Under the pieces are notes generated by a model. The model was not told the DNA's origin. It did not search any database and saw nothing but the letters and a program-made list of their open reading frames with translations. Both the position numbers and the translations under genes were made by a program. Source: an uncultured Methanobrevibacter sp. (lineage in GTDB: Archaea > Methanobacteriota > Methanobacteria > Methanobacteriales > Methanobacteriaceae). From it: DNA of 64,000 bases. The stretch covers positions 1 to 64,000 of the forward strand of contig ONJC01000001.1 in the NCBI GenBank assembly GCA_900318035.1, given 5' to 3'. Numbering within the stretch: the first letter of the stretch is position 1; the number at the start of each line of letters is the position of its first letter. Of the stretch, positions 38,886 to 47,420 are shown piece after piece.

Positions 38886-38916
38886 TTAGGAGTTTTTCAC
38901 TCCTAATAATTTTTTT
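38886..38916. terminator. Bidirectional hairpin terminator
   Basis: TTAGGAGT and ACTCCTAA form an eight-base stem with a five-base loop (38886-38906). A T-run follows on the plus strand and another on the minus strand, so it may end both convergent transcripts. The KH gene stop codon lies in one arm. Confidence 0.65.
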
Positions 38917-39520
38917 CATCGAAGTCGATTCCATCTTTAAATTCGATTTTGTCATCTTCGATTCCGACTAGGTCTTTGAATTCCTTCATTTTCAGGTCTT
39001 CTTTTTTATGTTCCAGGAAGCCGTAGACGGATTTGTGTCTTGATCCGTTTATAATCATTTCAATAGCTTCTTTTGCAATCATGATGTTTTCCATCTCACC
39101 AATCAATGAAACAGTTTTTCCATAAACTGCCATGTCCACCTCAGCCATTTCCATGATTATTTCACGGGTTTTACCATCTTTTCCGATAATTCTTCCTTTA
39201 TGTCTTGCAAGGGCCTTTTTTGATTTTCCGATGTATAATGGTAAGCTGATTACTTCCAGATAAATGTCATCACTAACTAATTTTAAAGCAACTTCCGGGT
39301 TGAATCCTCTTGCTACTGCCTTTACAATATGATTTGCATTCCATACACCTAACGGATCTTCCATATCTTCTCTAGGTGTGATATAAACTGTACCATCATC
39401 ACTGTCAATGTCCAGGATGGTTCCAGTTGCATTTTCAATGGATTTTTTAACTTTTCCATTGCTTCCAATTAATGCCCCTACTCTATTTTGCGGTATTTTT
39501 AAATAATCTGTTTCCGGCAT
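38903..39520 (-). CDS. KH-domain RNA-binding protein, Dim2/Krr1-like
   Basis: A 205-residue protein with two KH domains: the first has RVGALIGSNGKVKKSIE near residue 12 and the second KGRIIGKDGKTREIIME near 108. The GxxG loops (GSNG, GKDG) are present. Archaeal homologues of Dim2/Krr1 bind the 3' end of 16S rRNA and act in small-subunit assembly. RIO1 kinase and aIF1A, also tied to the small subunit, are the next genes upstream on this strand once the inserted plus-strand block is removed. The ATG at 39520 follows AAGGTGAAA. Confidence 0.88.
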   Translation of the reverse strand: MPETDYLKIPQNRVGALIGSNGKVKKSIENATGTILDIDSDDGTVYITPREDMEDPLGVWNANHIVKAVARGFNPEVALKLVSDDIYLEVISLPLYIGKSKKALARHKGRIIGKDGKTREIIMEMAEVDMAVYGKTVSLIGEMENIMIAKEAIEMIINGSRHKSVYGFLEHKKEDLKMKEFKDLVGIEDDKIEFKDGIDFDEKNY

Positions 39521-39710
39521 AATTTTCACCTTATTTAATTAGAATCAATAATATTTATTTAGTTTCAAATCTTTAAATGTTTTTATAAAAATTGATATTT
39601 AAAGTTTAAGTTTATCATTATTTTTCAAAGAAAATATTTCAGTTAAAGATTTTTCATTTTTTCATTAAATATGTAAACAATTATAATGTATAAACTAAAA
39701 ATATATTATC

Positions 39711-40304
39711 ATGGATTTGGAGTTAGATAGCACTAGTGAAAAAATTGTATCTGCAACATTTAAACTTCTTCAAAAAGACGGCTCTGAAAAGGCAACAACC
39801 AAAAAAATAGCCGCTGAAGCAGGTGTAAATGAGGTAACCATTTTCAGAAAGTTCGAAAACAAGAAAAATCTAATTGAAATTACAAAGCAATATTATCTGC
39901 AGGTATTGATTAATACTTTGGAAGAGATATTTGTTTTTGATGAGGGCCAAACAATTGAGGAATATCTTAAGATTAGCTTTTATGGCATATTGAATCTTTC
40001 AGATGAAGATTTCAGCATACTTAAAGTTGCTATGGAAGAAGTAAGAGGAGTTTCTGAGAAAAAAAATTTAATTTCAGAGGTCACTGATGTAATTCTCAAT
40101 AAATTGGAGGAATTCTTCAAATTTCAAATTGATAAGGGCACAGTAAGGGAAGATATCAATCCCAAATCTTTAGCAATAATGTGTTTCAGTGTGCTGTTCC
40201 AGTCAGTTATACTGTGGAAAATATACGATAAGGATCTTGGCTTTGAAACTATTCCTTATGCTGATGACATTATGAACATATTGTTTGAGGGCATAAATCC
40301 TTAA
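39711..40304 (+). CDS. TetR-family transcriptional regulator
   Basis: A 197-residue regulator. The N-terminal helix-turn-helix reads TTKKIAAEAGVNEVTIFRKFENKKNL at about 30-55, the TetR DNA-binding signature. The C-terminal ligand domain is helical and not conserved. The start ATG has no ribosome site, and a TATA-like ATATATTATC lies just before it, suggesting a leaderless message or a short leader. It is first in a run of plus-strand accessory genes and may control the TMEM175-like channel gene 90 bases downstream. Confidence 0.88.
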   Translation: MDLELDSTSEKIVSATFKLLQKDGSEKATTKKIAAEAGVNEVTIFRKFENKKNLIEITKQYYLQVLINTLEEIFVFDEGQTIEEYLKISFYGILNLSDEDFSILKVAMEEVRGVSEKKNLISEVTDVILNKLEEFFKFQIDKGTVREDINPKSLAIMCFSVLFQSVILWKIYDKDLGFETIPYADDIMNILFEGINP

Positions 40305-40394
40305 ACATTTTATTTTGTTTTTTGAATTTCATTTAGTAATACTCATAATGTTTGCATAATAATTAAATAAAATAAAAGACACTATTTATTATTG

Positions 40395-41165
40395 ATGGCA
40401 AATAATAATTTTATTAATGTGGTAAGTGATAGGCATTCTGCGATTACAGATGGTGTTTTTGCAATTGCCATGACAATTCTTGTTTTAGAAATTGCGGTTC
40501 CGACAATAGCTGACATATCATCAGGTGTTGCCTTAAACGAATATTTCATAAATTATTTGGCGCCGTCCATTTTAATATATTTCATAAGTTTTTACTTGGT
40601 ATATAATTTTTGGGAAAACACTATTATTCTTTTCAATTTCAAAAAAATCAGTTACGGCATTTTGCTGCTGAATATGTTTTCAATGGCTGCCGTCTGTTTA
40701 ATCCCATTTGCAACAGGATTTCTTTTCAAATTCTACAAATATACTAATGTAAATCTATTCTTTTCATCATTGATATTGATAATCAGTTTATTATACATAA
40801 TAATTTTTATATTGCTGATCAGACATAATTTTAAAGATTATTTCGACAATAAAGAGCAAATCAAAACTGCCGTGAAGGATTCCTACAGTGAAGGTATTGA
40901 ATTGCCTAATTTAAAATTATACCTTAAAGGGGTTACATTAACATTATTCTATATACTGCTGGCACCGCTCATCAGTTCAGTGATATCCATTGTACTTGCT
41001 TTCATATCACCTATTGCAAGTGTGTTGTCCTTTTTATTAATTTTAATTTTGGTATTTGTAATTCGCATGAGACGTTCCAGGAAGGACGATTATGATGGTG
41101 TTGATTTGACCGATGATGAAATGGAATTTCTTGACAATATTAAAAAAAGCATTTATGGCGAATAA
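40395..41165 (+). CDS. TMEM175-like potassium channel family protein
   Basis: A 256-residue membrane protein with the family mark DRHSAITDGVFAIAMTILVLEIAVP near residue 10-35, matching the FSDGVFAIAxTLL pattern of TMEM175 (DUF1211). About six hydrophobic helices are visible. Prokaryotic members have one six-helix repeat and form tetrameric K+ channels. The C-terminal tail is acidic. The ATG at 40395 is used, since the preceding TTG lacks support. It sits between the TetR and CPBP genes on one strand. Confidence 0.85.
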   Translation: MANNNFINVVSDRHSAITDGVFAIAMTILVLEIAVPTIADISSGVALNEYFINYLAPSILIYFISFYLVYNFWENTIILFNFKKISYGILLLNMFSMAAVCLIPFATGFLFKFYKYTNVNLFFSSLILIISLLYIIIFILLIRHNFKDYFDNKEQIKTAVKDSYSEGIELPNLKLYLKGVTLTLFYILLAPLISSVISIVLAFISPIASVLSFLLILILVFVIRMRRSRKDDYDGVDLTDDEMEFLDNIKKSIYGE

Positions 41166-41273
41166 GTTAATAATTAACCTTATTTCTATTTAATTTTTTC
41201 TAAAATCGGGAGCATATGTCGTAAAAATAGTTCACGATAATGTTAATATATTGAAATTAACATATTTCCATAT

Positions 41274-42155
41274 ATGTCTGACAATGAAAATAAATTTCCT
41301 GATTATGTTACTTTTCCAAGAACATTTGAAAAATATAAGTGGTATAAGCCATTAATTACAATCGTTCTTGTGGCAGTTTTGTATTTTGCATTTCTAAATA
41401 TTTTGAATTTTGTTTTCAGTGCAATATATGGGGCCGATACTGTTAATGGAATACTCAATGGAGGATATGAAACTTTGAATACCTCTGATGCTTCAGTTTA
41501 TTTTTCATATCTGTCCATAGCAATATTCATCCCTATACTTTATATTGCTTCTAAAGTAGTTCGTGATAGGCCGTTTTCTTCTTATTCCTCTTCCCGCGGA
41601 GGTTGGAATTGGAAAATATATTTAAAATGCCTTGTCATTCCTTTTGCAATATATTTGGCTTTTAACGTGATATCCATTTTTTTAGGTAATGAATCTGGTG
41701 GCAGCAGTCAGGTTTCTCTAATGGCAATGATTTTGTCTTTGATTCTGATACCTGCCCAATGCATTGCTGAAGAACATATGTTCCGTGGTCTTTTAATGCA
41801 GACTTTGGGGTCTTGGTTTAAAATTCCAGTTTTAGCTATTATTATTCAGGCTGTAATTTTTGCTGTGGTTCATTCATATAATAATATTGGAGTAATATCC
41901 GTGTTTGTTTCAGGGCTTGTTTATGGATGGTTGTCCTGGCGCACTAACGGTCTGGAAGCGGTATCTGCAATGCATTCAATTAACAATCTCATGGCATTTT
42001 ATGTTGTTGCTCTAGGAATAAGTTCAATTTCATCAAACGTGTCTTATTGGAATTTGGCCATAATTTTGATAATAGACCTGATTTCAGCAGTTGCAGTATA
42101 TTATATTGGTGATAAAAAAGGATGGTTTGACGAAAAAACACCCGAATTGATTTAA
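41274..42155 (+). CDS. CPBP-family intramembrane glutamic protease
   Basis: A 293-residue membrane protein with about eight helices. The catalytic motif EEHMFRG lies near residue 167, followed by AVVHSY near 203 and SAMHSINN near 235, the Glu and two His sets of the CPBP/Rce1 family. These proteases process prenylated proteins or bacteriocin-type peptides, and some act in self-immunity. The gene follows TMEM175 by 108 bases with its own AT-rich upstream region. The target is unknown. Confidence 0.85.
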   Translation: MSDNENKFPDYVTFPRTFEKYKWYKPLITIVLVAVLYFAFLNILNFVFSAIYGADTVNGILNGGYETLNTSDASVYFSYLSIAIFIPILYIASKVVRDRPFSSYSSSRGGWNWKIYLKCLVIPFAIYLAFNVISIFLGNESGGSSQVSLMAMILSLILIPAQCIAEEHMFRGLLMQTLGSWFKIPVLAIIIQAVIFAVVHSYNNIGVISVFVSGLVYGWLSWRTNGLEAVSAMHSINNLMAFYVVALGISSISSNVSYWNLAIILIIDLISAVAVYYIGDKKGWFDEKTPELI

Positions 42156-42455
42156 GAATTAATTTTCTTTTAATTTTTATAATTGGTTTTAAAATTTGGG
42201 ATTCAGATATTTCCGTAGGAAAGATGTTTTACTTACAGATTTCAGGTAACATTTTTGTAATAAATTTTGGACTATATACTTAATATAATTTTCAGGCTAA
42301 TTTTTAAAATAAGGGTTTGATTATTACTAATTTCAATATTTTAAAAGATTTAAGGGTTAACTTTATATATTATGGTTTTTTCACTGCAATTTTATGAAAT
42401 GGGGTCAATTTTGAACCTAAAACTTTAAATAAGTTAATTATTATAAAGTATTTTC
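42156..42455. other. Intergenic region after CPBP gene
   Basis: This 300-base AT-rich stretch has no open frame of note and no clear structured repeat. TATA-like runs near 42420-42440 could serve the next gene. Confidence 0.5.
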
Positions 42456-42857
42456 ATGTACGATTACAAATTCGAGTCAGTTGATTTTGAAGAGCAGTAT
42501 GCTTTTGAACTAACTCACTGGAAAAAATTCACTTCAAAAGAATTGGATGAAATGGTCATAAAGGCAATTAAAACATATATTGAAGAAGATTATGATACCT
42601 ATCTAAATTTTCCATGTCATTTGGATATTGGTGATTTGTTTTTTGATGAAATCCTTCAGGATACTTTAGTTAAACTGTTTGGATTTAAGAAAATAGATTT
42701 TGAAAGTAGTGTGGAATATGGTGGTGAATCATTGTTCAGTGATGATTTTCGCCATAGGGATAGGAAAAATTTTAAAGAAATCTTAAAAGATGTTAAAGTC
42801 CCTGAATGTGAAAGCTGTAATGAAGTGAATTGTTTAATTGAAAACGAAAGGTTTTAA
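42456..42857 (+). CDS. Uncharacterised acidic protein, ORFan-like
   Basis: A 133-residue protein of unknown family. It is acidic and rich in Asp, Glu, Phe and Tyr, with no signal peptide or membrane helix. Three cysteines near the C-terminus (CESCNEVNC, at about 117-125) could bind metal. The ATG is preceded by TATA-like sequence rather than a ribosome site. The following small gene begins about 15-30 bases after its stop, so they may be co-transcribed. Confidence 0.55.
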   Translation: MYDYKFESVDFEEQYAFELTHWKKFTSKELDEMVIKAIKTYIEEDYDTYLNFPCHLDIGDLFFDEILQDTLVKLFGFKKIDFESSVEYGGESLFSDDFRHRDRKNFKEILKDVKVPECESCNEVNCLIENERF

Positions 42858-42886
42858 ATTGAAATCAATTAATGGGGGTAATGGTT

Positions 42887-43159
42887 ATGGGTTTAACGCC
42901 TCAACAAGCATTATTACATTTGGAGAAATACATATATTACGAAGTTTTTTACAACGATAAAAGATATGGTTTTTGCAGTGAATATGATAAAAAGGAATTT
43001 GAAGAAAAATATCCGAATAAATTTGTTTTTAAAGAATTTAACTTTAATTATGATGAGTTATTATTTGCTGCACGATTAGAAAAATTAATGAAACTATTGG
43101 AATCCAATCCGGAAATTGATGAAGAATTAAAAACTAAAAATATAAGTGATATGCTTTAA
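42887..43159 (+). CDS. Small uncharacterised protein
   Basis: A 90-residue protein. The ATG at 42887 is favoured by GGGGGT seven bases upstream; two earlier in-frame ATGs at 42872 and 42881 overlap or precede this site. The N-terminus has GLTPQQALLHLEKYIYYEVFYNDKRYGFC; the C-terminal half is helical (LLFAARLEKLMKLL). No known motif. A link to the upstream acidic protein is possible through co-transcription. Confidence 0.55.
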   Translation: MGLTPQQALLHLEKYIYYEVFYNDKRYGFCSEYDKKEFEEKYPNKFVFKEFNFNYDELLFAARLEKLMKLLESNPEIDEELKTKNISDML

Positions 43160-43211
43160 CTAGGACAAAATTATTTATTTAAATCTATGTAATTGCTAAT
43201 AACAAACTAAG

Positions 43212-43799
43212 ATGATAAGTATGGATATAGAATATATTAAAGAGAATTATATTTTTGAAAAATTAAATGAAAACCATAACTTAGATGATTTTGAGTGTGA
43301 AATTGAGGATTTGGCAAAATTTTTAAAAGAAGATGCATTGAATCAGCAAAATATGAATTTAAGCTTAACGCACGTAGTAATTTGTGATGGAATTGTTGTT
43401 GGATATGTATCAATTCTAACAGATGCAATGAAATTAAGAATCCTTGAGGATAAAGAAACTAAAGATAAAATACGTACCAAGCTAAACATTAGTGAAAACA
43501 ATGTGATACCTGCAATCAAAATCGGAAGATTTGCAATAGATAAAAAATATGCTCATAATGGATTAGGTAAACATGTTTTTAGAAATGTCTTGTTAAGTAT
43601 TTTAGATATATCTGAAAACATTGTTGGGTTAAGATTCATAACTGTAGACGCATATGCAAGTGCATTTGGTTTCTATGTTAAAAAACATAAATTCAAATAT
43701 TTGAAAAAAGATCAGGAAGATGTTAATGGTCTGAATAGGATTATAAAAGTAGATCCTGAAAGAAGTTTCAGTCTTTACAAAGATATAAAAAGTATATAA
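43212..43799 (+). CDS. GNAT-family N-acetyltransferase, TacT-like
   Basis: A 192-195 residue acetyltransferase; the start is ATG 43212 or 43221. The N-terminal segment FECEIEDLAKFLKEDALNQQNMN followed by VVICDGIVVGYVSI resembles the FDC...LN.FL...A opening of the TacT-type toxin group, and IGRFAIDKKYAHNGLGKHVF holds the acetyl-CoA loop (HNGLGKH). TacT toxins acetylate charged tRNAs and pair with small antitoxins. Here no antitoxin precedes it; a 48-residue gene faces it instead. Ordinary GNAT functions remain possible. A TATA-like TTATTTAAAT lies about 30 bases upstream, so it has its own promoter. Confidence 0.72.
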   Translation: MISMDIEYIKENYIFEKLNENHNLDDFECEIEDLAKFLKEDALNQQNMNLSLTHVVICDGIVVGYVSILTDAMKLRILEDKETKDKIRTKLNISENNVIPAIKIGRFAIDKKYAHNGLGKHVFRNVLLSILDISENIVGLRFITVDAYASAFGFYVKKHKFKYLKKDQEDVNGLNRIIKVDPERSFSLYKDIKSI

Positions 43800-43820
43800 A
43801 AATAGAGTTTGCAAAAAATA

Positions 43821-43967
43821 TTATTTTGAGAATAAAACAATCCTCTGATTTCTGATTTCTTTTGCAAACTCTTTATCTTCCTGTGTAGGTGCTTCTTGCA
43901 TTTCCTTTAAAACAGCAATTGCATCTTCACCTTCAAAAACAGGAGTTTTTGCGATAGGTTTTGCCAT
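43821..43967 (-). CDS. 48-residue protein convergent with GNAT gene, antitoxin-like
   Basis: A short gene with a strong GAGGTGA ribosome site seven bases before the ATG. The protein begins MAKPIAKTPVFEGEDAIAV, is charged, and ends KEIRNQRIVLFSK. The opening KPIAxTPxxxGxDA resembles small proteins often found beside toxin genes, and its C-terminal charged helix would suit a toxin-binding tail; this is pattern memory, not a search result. The 3' end lies 21 bases from the end of the convergent GNAT gene. Codon use looks normal for the region. Confidence 0.6.
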   Translation of the reverse strand: MAKPIAKTPVFEGEDAIAVLKEMQEAPTQEDKEFAKEIRNQRIVLFSK

Positions 43968-44211
43968 ATGAAATCACCTCAAAAATATTTAATTTATATT
44001 TTTACTATTATTATTAATCATTTAAATAATTTTGTATAGTAACTCATATCTTTAGAACATAATTATCTATATAATTTTATATTTCAATAAAATTCATTGA
44101 ATTTAATTTTTAGCGATATTGAAATGAATGAAGATGTTTTTAGATATTATGAGTTTAAAAATATTAAAACAGAAGATTTTTATATCAATTTCACGTATTG
44201 GAGTAACATGT
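43968..44211. other. Gap between the 48-residue gene and RIO1
   Basis: AT-rich DNA with the promoter for the 48-residue gene. A 32-codon open frame at 44124-44222 runs into the end of the RIO1 gene. It has no ribosome site and may be a gene remnant. Confidence 0.4.
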
Positions 44212-44985
44212 CTAAAACTTAGGGTCAACATATTCCCAGATTTCTTTAAAGTTAGTTTCAACACCAAGTTTAGTATATTCCCTAACTAGAGTGTTGATGT
44301 CTCTTTCTAGAAGTTCCTTTGAAATAGGATTGTCCAGCACAACGGACTGTGAAACGTCAATAATGATTGGTTCTTCATCTAAGTTTAAAATGTTGTAGTT
44401 GGATAAATCCCCATGAACCAGTTTCGCTTCCCTTACAAACAGCTTAAGCTGAACCAGCAGTTTATTGAAAAATTCGTCAGGATTTTCAGGTGGCTGGTTT
44501 CTGACAGGTTGAGCGGGATTTCCGTTTTCATCTCCAATAAATTCAATTATCAAAACGTTGTTGGAGCTTGTATGAGGTTTTGGAACATTAACTCCTGCAT
44601 CATACAGTCTTGTCAGGTTTTTGAACTCCTTTGTAACCCATGAATAGATTATTTTTCTTTTGTTTTTGGTTTTCACGTTAAATCTCGGATCGCCTTTAAG
44701 GTAATAATCCATTTTTTTAAAATCAGATGTTGCTATTCTGTAAATCTTAACTGCAACATAATTCTCTTCATCGGTAATGCCTGTAAGCACATTGGCTTCC
44801 TTGCCGGTACTTATGGCGCCGTTTAAAACGTCAATGTATCCCTGATTAGCTAATTTATATAATGTTTCCAGAGTCAGCTTATCGAAAATTTCATTCCCGA
44901 CTTTTCTCTCGGAACTGTCCTTTTTTCTTTTTCTGGAATGTAGTTTTTCGTGAGCCTTATCTGCTTTAGCTATTTTGGAATCCAT
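44212..44985 (-). CDS. rio1: RIO1 serine protein kinase
   Basis: A 257-residue atypical kinase. The ATP loop reads STGKEANV near residue 60, the lysine is in VAVKIYR near 77, the catalytic loop is VHGDLSNYN near 190, and the metal site is IIDVSQSV near 209, all RIO1 marks. RIO kinases act in late small-subunit maturation. The gene starts 27 bases after aIF1A on the same strand. The ATG at 44985 is taken; an upstream TTG is unlikely. Confidence 0.93.
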   Translation of the reverse strand: MDSKIAKADKAHEKLHSRKRKKDSSERKVGNEIFDKLTLETLYKLANQGYIDVLNGAISTGKEANVLTGITDEENYVAVKIYRIATSDFKKMDYYLKGDPRFNVKTKNKRKIIYSWVTKEFKNLTRLYDAGVNVPKPHTSSNNVLIIEFIGDENGNPAQPVRNQPPENPDEFFNKLLVQLKLFVREAKLVHGDLSNYNILNLDEEPIIIDVSQSVVLDNPISKELLERDINTLVREYTKLGVETNFKEIWEYVDPKF

Positions 44986-45012
44986 TAAAATCAAAAAAAA
45001 TAAGTAGTGAGA

Positions 45013-45318
45013 CTACATTTTTAAGTAGCCTTTTCTTTCAAGCCAATTTGATTCGGTTTTTGTGTATCTCCAAATTACATCAGCTTTTTCATCGGATTGG
45101 AAATCCCATGGTTTTACAAGAATAACGTCTCCTTCACGAATCCATATACGTTTTTTCATTTTTCCTGGGATTCTGGTCATTCTTATATTTCCATCAGCAC
45201 AACGGACTTTTAATTTTCCGTGTCCCATAATTTGTTCAACTACTCCAGGTATTTCACCCTTTTTAGGGGTTCTTACTCTTCTGTACTCTTGTTGTTGATT
45301 GTTATTAGGTCTTGACAA
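45013..45318 (-). CDS. eif1A: Translation initiation factor aIF1A
   Basis: A 101-residue OB-fold factor with GEIPGVVEQIMGHGKLKVRCADG and KKRIWIREGDVILVKPWDFQ segments typical of eIF1A. It binds the small-subunit A site during initiation. The start is a TTG after GGAGGAG, six bases apart. It is the first gene of the minus-strand translation and topoisomerase cluster and is divergent from moeA. Confidence 0.95.
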   Translation of the reverse strand: MSRPNNNQQQEYRRVRTPKKGEIPGVVEQIMGHGKLKVRCADGNIRMTRIPGKMKKRIWIREGDVILVKPWDFQSDEKADVIWRYTKTESNWLERKGYLKM

Positions 45319-45427
45319 ATACTCTCCTCCAAAAATATAATACAGTTCTCTCCATAAGATTAAATTATTTATATATTTATCAATATACTATATATTAATT
45401 TATTGGATTTTATACAAAGTGGTGATT

Positions 45428-46651
45428 ATGGGAACTGAATTTTTAAAAATCAAAGAATGTGATGAAGCTATCGATATTATTCAAGACTTATTTAATGAAA
45501 ATCTAAAACCACAAAGTGAAGAAATTGATGTAACCGAGTCTTATGGAAGAATTCTATTTGATGACGTTTATTCCAGAATGGATTTCCCGCCTTTTGATAA
45601 GGCATTAAAGGACGGCTTTGCAATACTTGCAGAAGACAGTTTCGGTGCTTCTGAAGAGTCTCCAAATACTCTGGAGGTCATTGACTTTTTGGAGGCTGGT
45701 TCAACAACCGATAAAAAAGTCGAAAAGGGAAAATGCATTGAAATCAGCACTGGCGCAGCAATGCCTGAAGGCGCTGAGGCTGTTGTGATGGTTGAATATG
45801 CCGAAAAAGAGGATGGTAAAGTCAATCTGCTTACTACTGCCACACCTTCACAGGATGTTGCCAAAAAAGGGTCTGATATTGAAGAGGGTAACTTAATTCT
45901 TAAGAAAGGGGACTTTTTGAATCCTGGAAAAATCGGTGTTCTGCTTTCTCAGGGTTTTGAAACCATCGAAGTTTATAAAAAACCGACAGTTGGTATACTT
46001 TCATCAGGTAATGAAATCACTCTTCAGGGTGAAGACTTGCCATTTGGAAAAATCTATGATGTAAATGGTGGAATGATTAAAAACGATGCAGTTTCCTGTG
46101 GTGCAGATGCAAAATTCTTAGGGGTTATGAGAGACAACTACGACGAAGTGAAGGAAAAAATTACAGAATCCCTAAAAGAAGTCGATATCCTTCTCTGCTC
46201 AGGCGGAACATCAGCAGGTCTTGGGGATGTTCTTAAACATGTTCTGGATGAATTGGGTGAAGTCTATATTCACGGAATTTCAGTCCAGCCGGGCAAGCCT
46301 ACAATTGTCGGAGTCATTGACGGCAAGATTGTCATAGGACTTCCTGGAAACCCAGTGTCTGCACTGATGATATTCAATGCATTTGTGGCAGAACCTTTAA
46401 CAAAATTGGCCGGAATCGATAAAGACTTTGAACTTGAGACTGTTAAAGGAAAAATAACTAAAAGAATCCACTCACAGGTTGGAAGGATGCAATATCAGCT
46501 TGTTAAAGTCGATGGTGAAAATGTCCAACCGATATTTAAGGATTCGGGAGCGATTTTCTCACTTTCCACAGCAGATGGTTATGTTAAAATTCCAAAATTA
46601 ATCGAGTTGGTCGATGAAGGCGAGGAAGTAGAAGTTTATTTATTTAATTAA
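45428..46651 (+). CDS. moeA: Molybdopterin molybdenumtransferase
   Basis: A 407-residue enzyme that inserts molybdenum or tungsten into molybdopterin. PPFDKALKDGFAI near residue 55, STGAAMPEGAEAVVMVE near 105 and CSGGTSAGLGDV near 256 are family marks, with GLPGNPVSAL near 300. Methanogens need it for formylmethanofuran and formate dehydrogenases. The ATG at 45428 follows GGTGAT. It is followed by two small plus-strand genes. Confidence 0.94.
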   Translation: MGTEFLKIKECDEAIDIIQDLFNENLKPQSEEIDVTESYGRILFDDVYSRMDFPPFDKALKDGFAILAEDSFGASEESPNTLEVIDFLEAGSTTDKKVEKGKCIEISTGAAMPEGAEAVVMVEYAEKEDGKVNLLTTATPSQDVAKKGSDIEEGNLILKKGDFLNPGKIGVLLSQGFETIEVYKKPTVGILSSGNEITLQGEDLPFGKIYDVNGGMIKNDAVSCGADAKFLGVMRDNYDEVKEKITESLKEVDILLCSGGTSAGLGDVLKHVLDELGEVYIHGISVQPGKPTIVGVIDGKIVIGLPGNPVSALMIFNAFVAEPLTKLAGIDKDFELETVKGKITKRIHSQVGRMQYQLVKVDGENVQPIFKDSGAIFSLSTADGYVKIPKLIELVDEGEEVEVYLFN

Positions 46652-46678
46652 TGGCATAATTTTAAGTAAGGTGTAATT

Positions 46679-47140
46679 ATGGATTATGAAGTTAAAGTAA
46701 TTCCGGAACAGAAATTAGGAGTTATTAACTGTAAAACCCCTATTGAGGATTTGGAAATATTTCTCTCTATCCTGATGGGTTGGGTTGATGCTGAAGAGAT
46801 TGAAACTGAAGGCGAACCGTTCATTGTTTATTTCTCACCAAGGCATGAGGTTAATGAGGGCGATGTAGTCTATGATGTAAGCATTGCCATTAAAGGGGAT
46901 GCTGAAGAAACCGACAGGATTCGTGTTGTTGACATGATAGAAAACAAGGTTCTGGCAGGAAAGCATTTCGGTTCAACCGACAATATTTTAGACACTTATT
47001 CAGAGCTGGTTGATGTCGCCCAAAAGAATAATTATCATATCATAGGATCTCCTAAGGAAGTTTTAATTAAAGGCATTCACAACTGTGATGATGAAAATGA
47101 ATTTGTAACTGAAATTCAATTGCCTATCATTGAAATGTAG
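46679..47140 (+). CDS. GyrI-like small-molecule-binding protein
   Basis: A 153-residue protein with a GyrI/AraC effector-binding fold: strands VKVIPEQKLGVINCK and EPFIVYFSP, a middle DVSIAIKG, and a final GIHNCDDENEFVTEIQLPI matching the family's last strand. There is no DNA-binding domain attached. Such stand-alone domains bind or hydrolyse small hydrophobic molecules. A ribosome site GGTGTAATT precedes the ATG, and the next small gene follows by eight bases. Confidence 0.75.
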   Translation: MDYEVKVIPEQKLGVINCKTPIEDLEIFLSILMGWVDAEEIETEGEPFIVYFSPRHEVNEGDVVYDVSIAIKGDAEETDRIRVVDMIENKVLAGKHFGSTDNILDTYSELVDVAQKNNYHIIGSPKEVLIKGIHNCDDENEFVTEIQLPIIEM

Positions 47141-47148
47141 GTGTTAAC

Positions 47149-47397
47149 ATGTCTAAAAAGGAAATTGATTTTGATGAAGAACTTGAAAAGATTGCCCGCA
47201 AATCTAATGTGAACATTAGAAAATCAGAATACGCTTTTGAAAATCAATTGAAAAAACTGGATAGGGATATTGATAATCTCACAAATAAGAAAATAAAAGA
47301 GTTTGATAAAAATAAGGAATTGACTCTTGAGTATCTGTCCACAGATTACAGACAGGATTCCATTGCCAGATATAGGGAAAAATTAAAAAATATTTAA
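47149..47397 (+). CDS. Small coiled-coil protein, unknown
   Basis: An 82-residue, highly charged, helical protein. A likely coiled coil spans about 25-60 (ENQLKKLDRDIDNLTNKK). No motif suggests a function. It lies close behind the GyrI-like gene after a GGTGTT site and ends before a T-rich stretch that may end the moeA transcript. Confidence 0.6.
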   Translation: MSKKEIDFDEELEKIARKSNVNIRKSEYAFENQLKKLDRDIDNLTNKKIKEFDKNKELTLEYLSTDYRQDSIARYREKLKNI

Positions 47398-47420
47398 TTT
47401 TTCTTATCTTTTTTTTAAAA

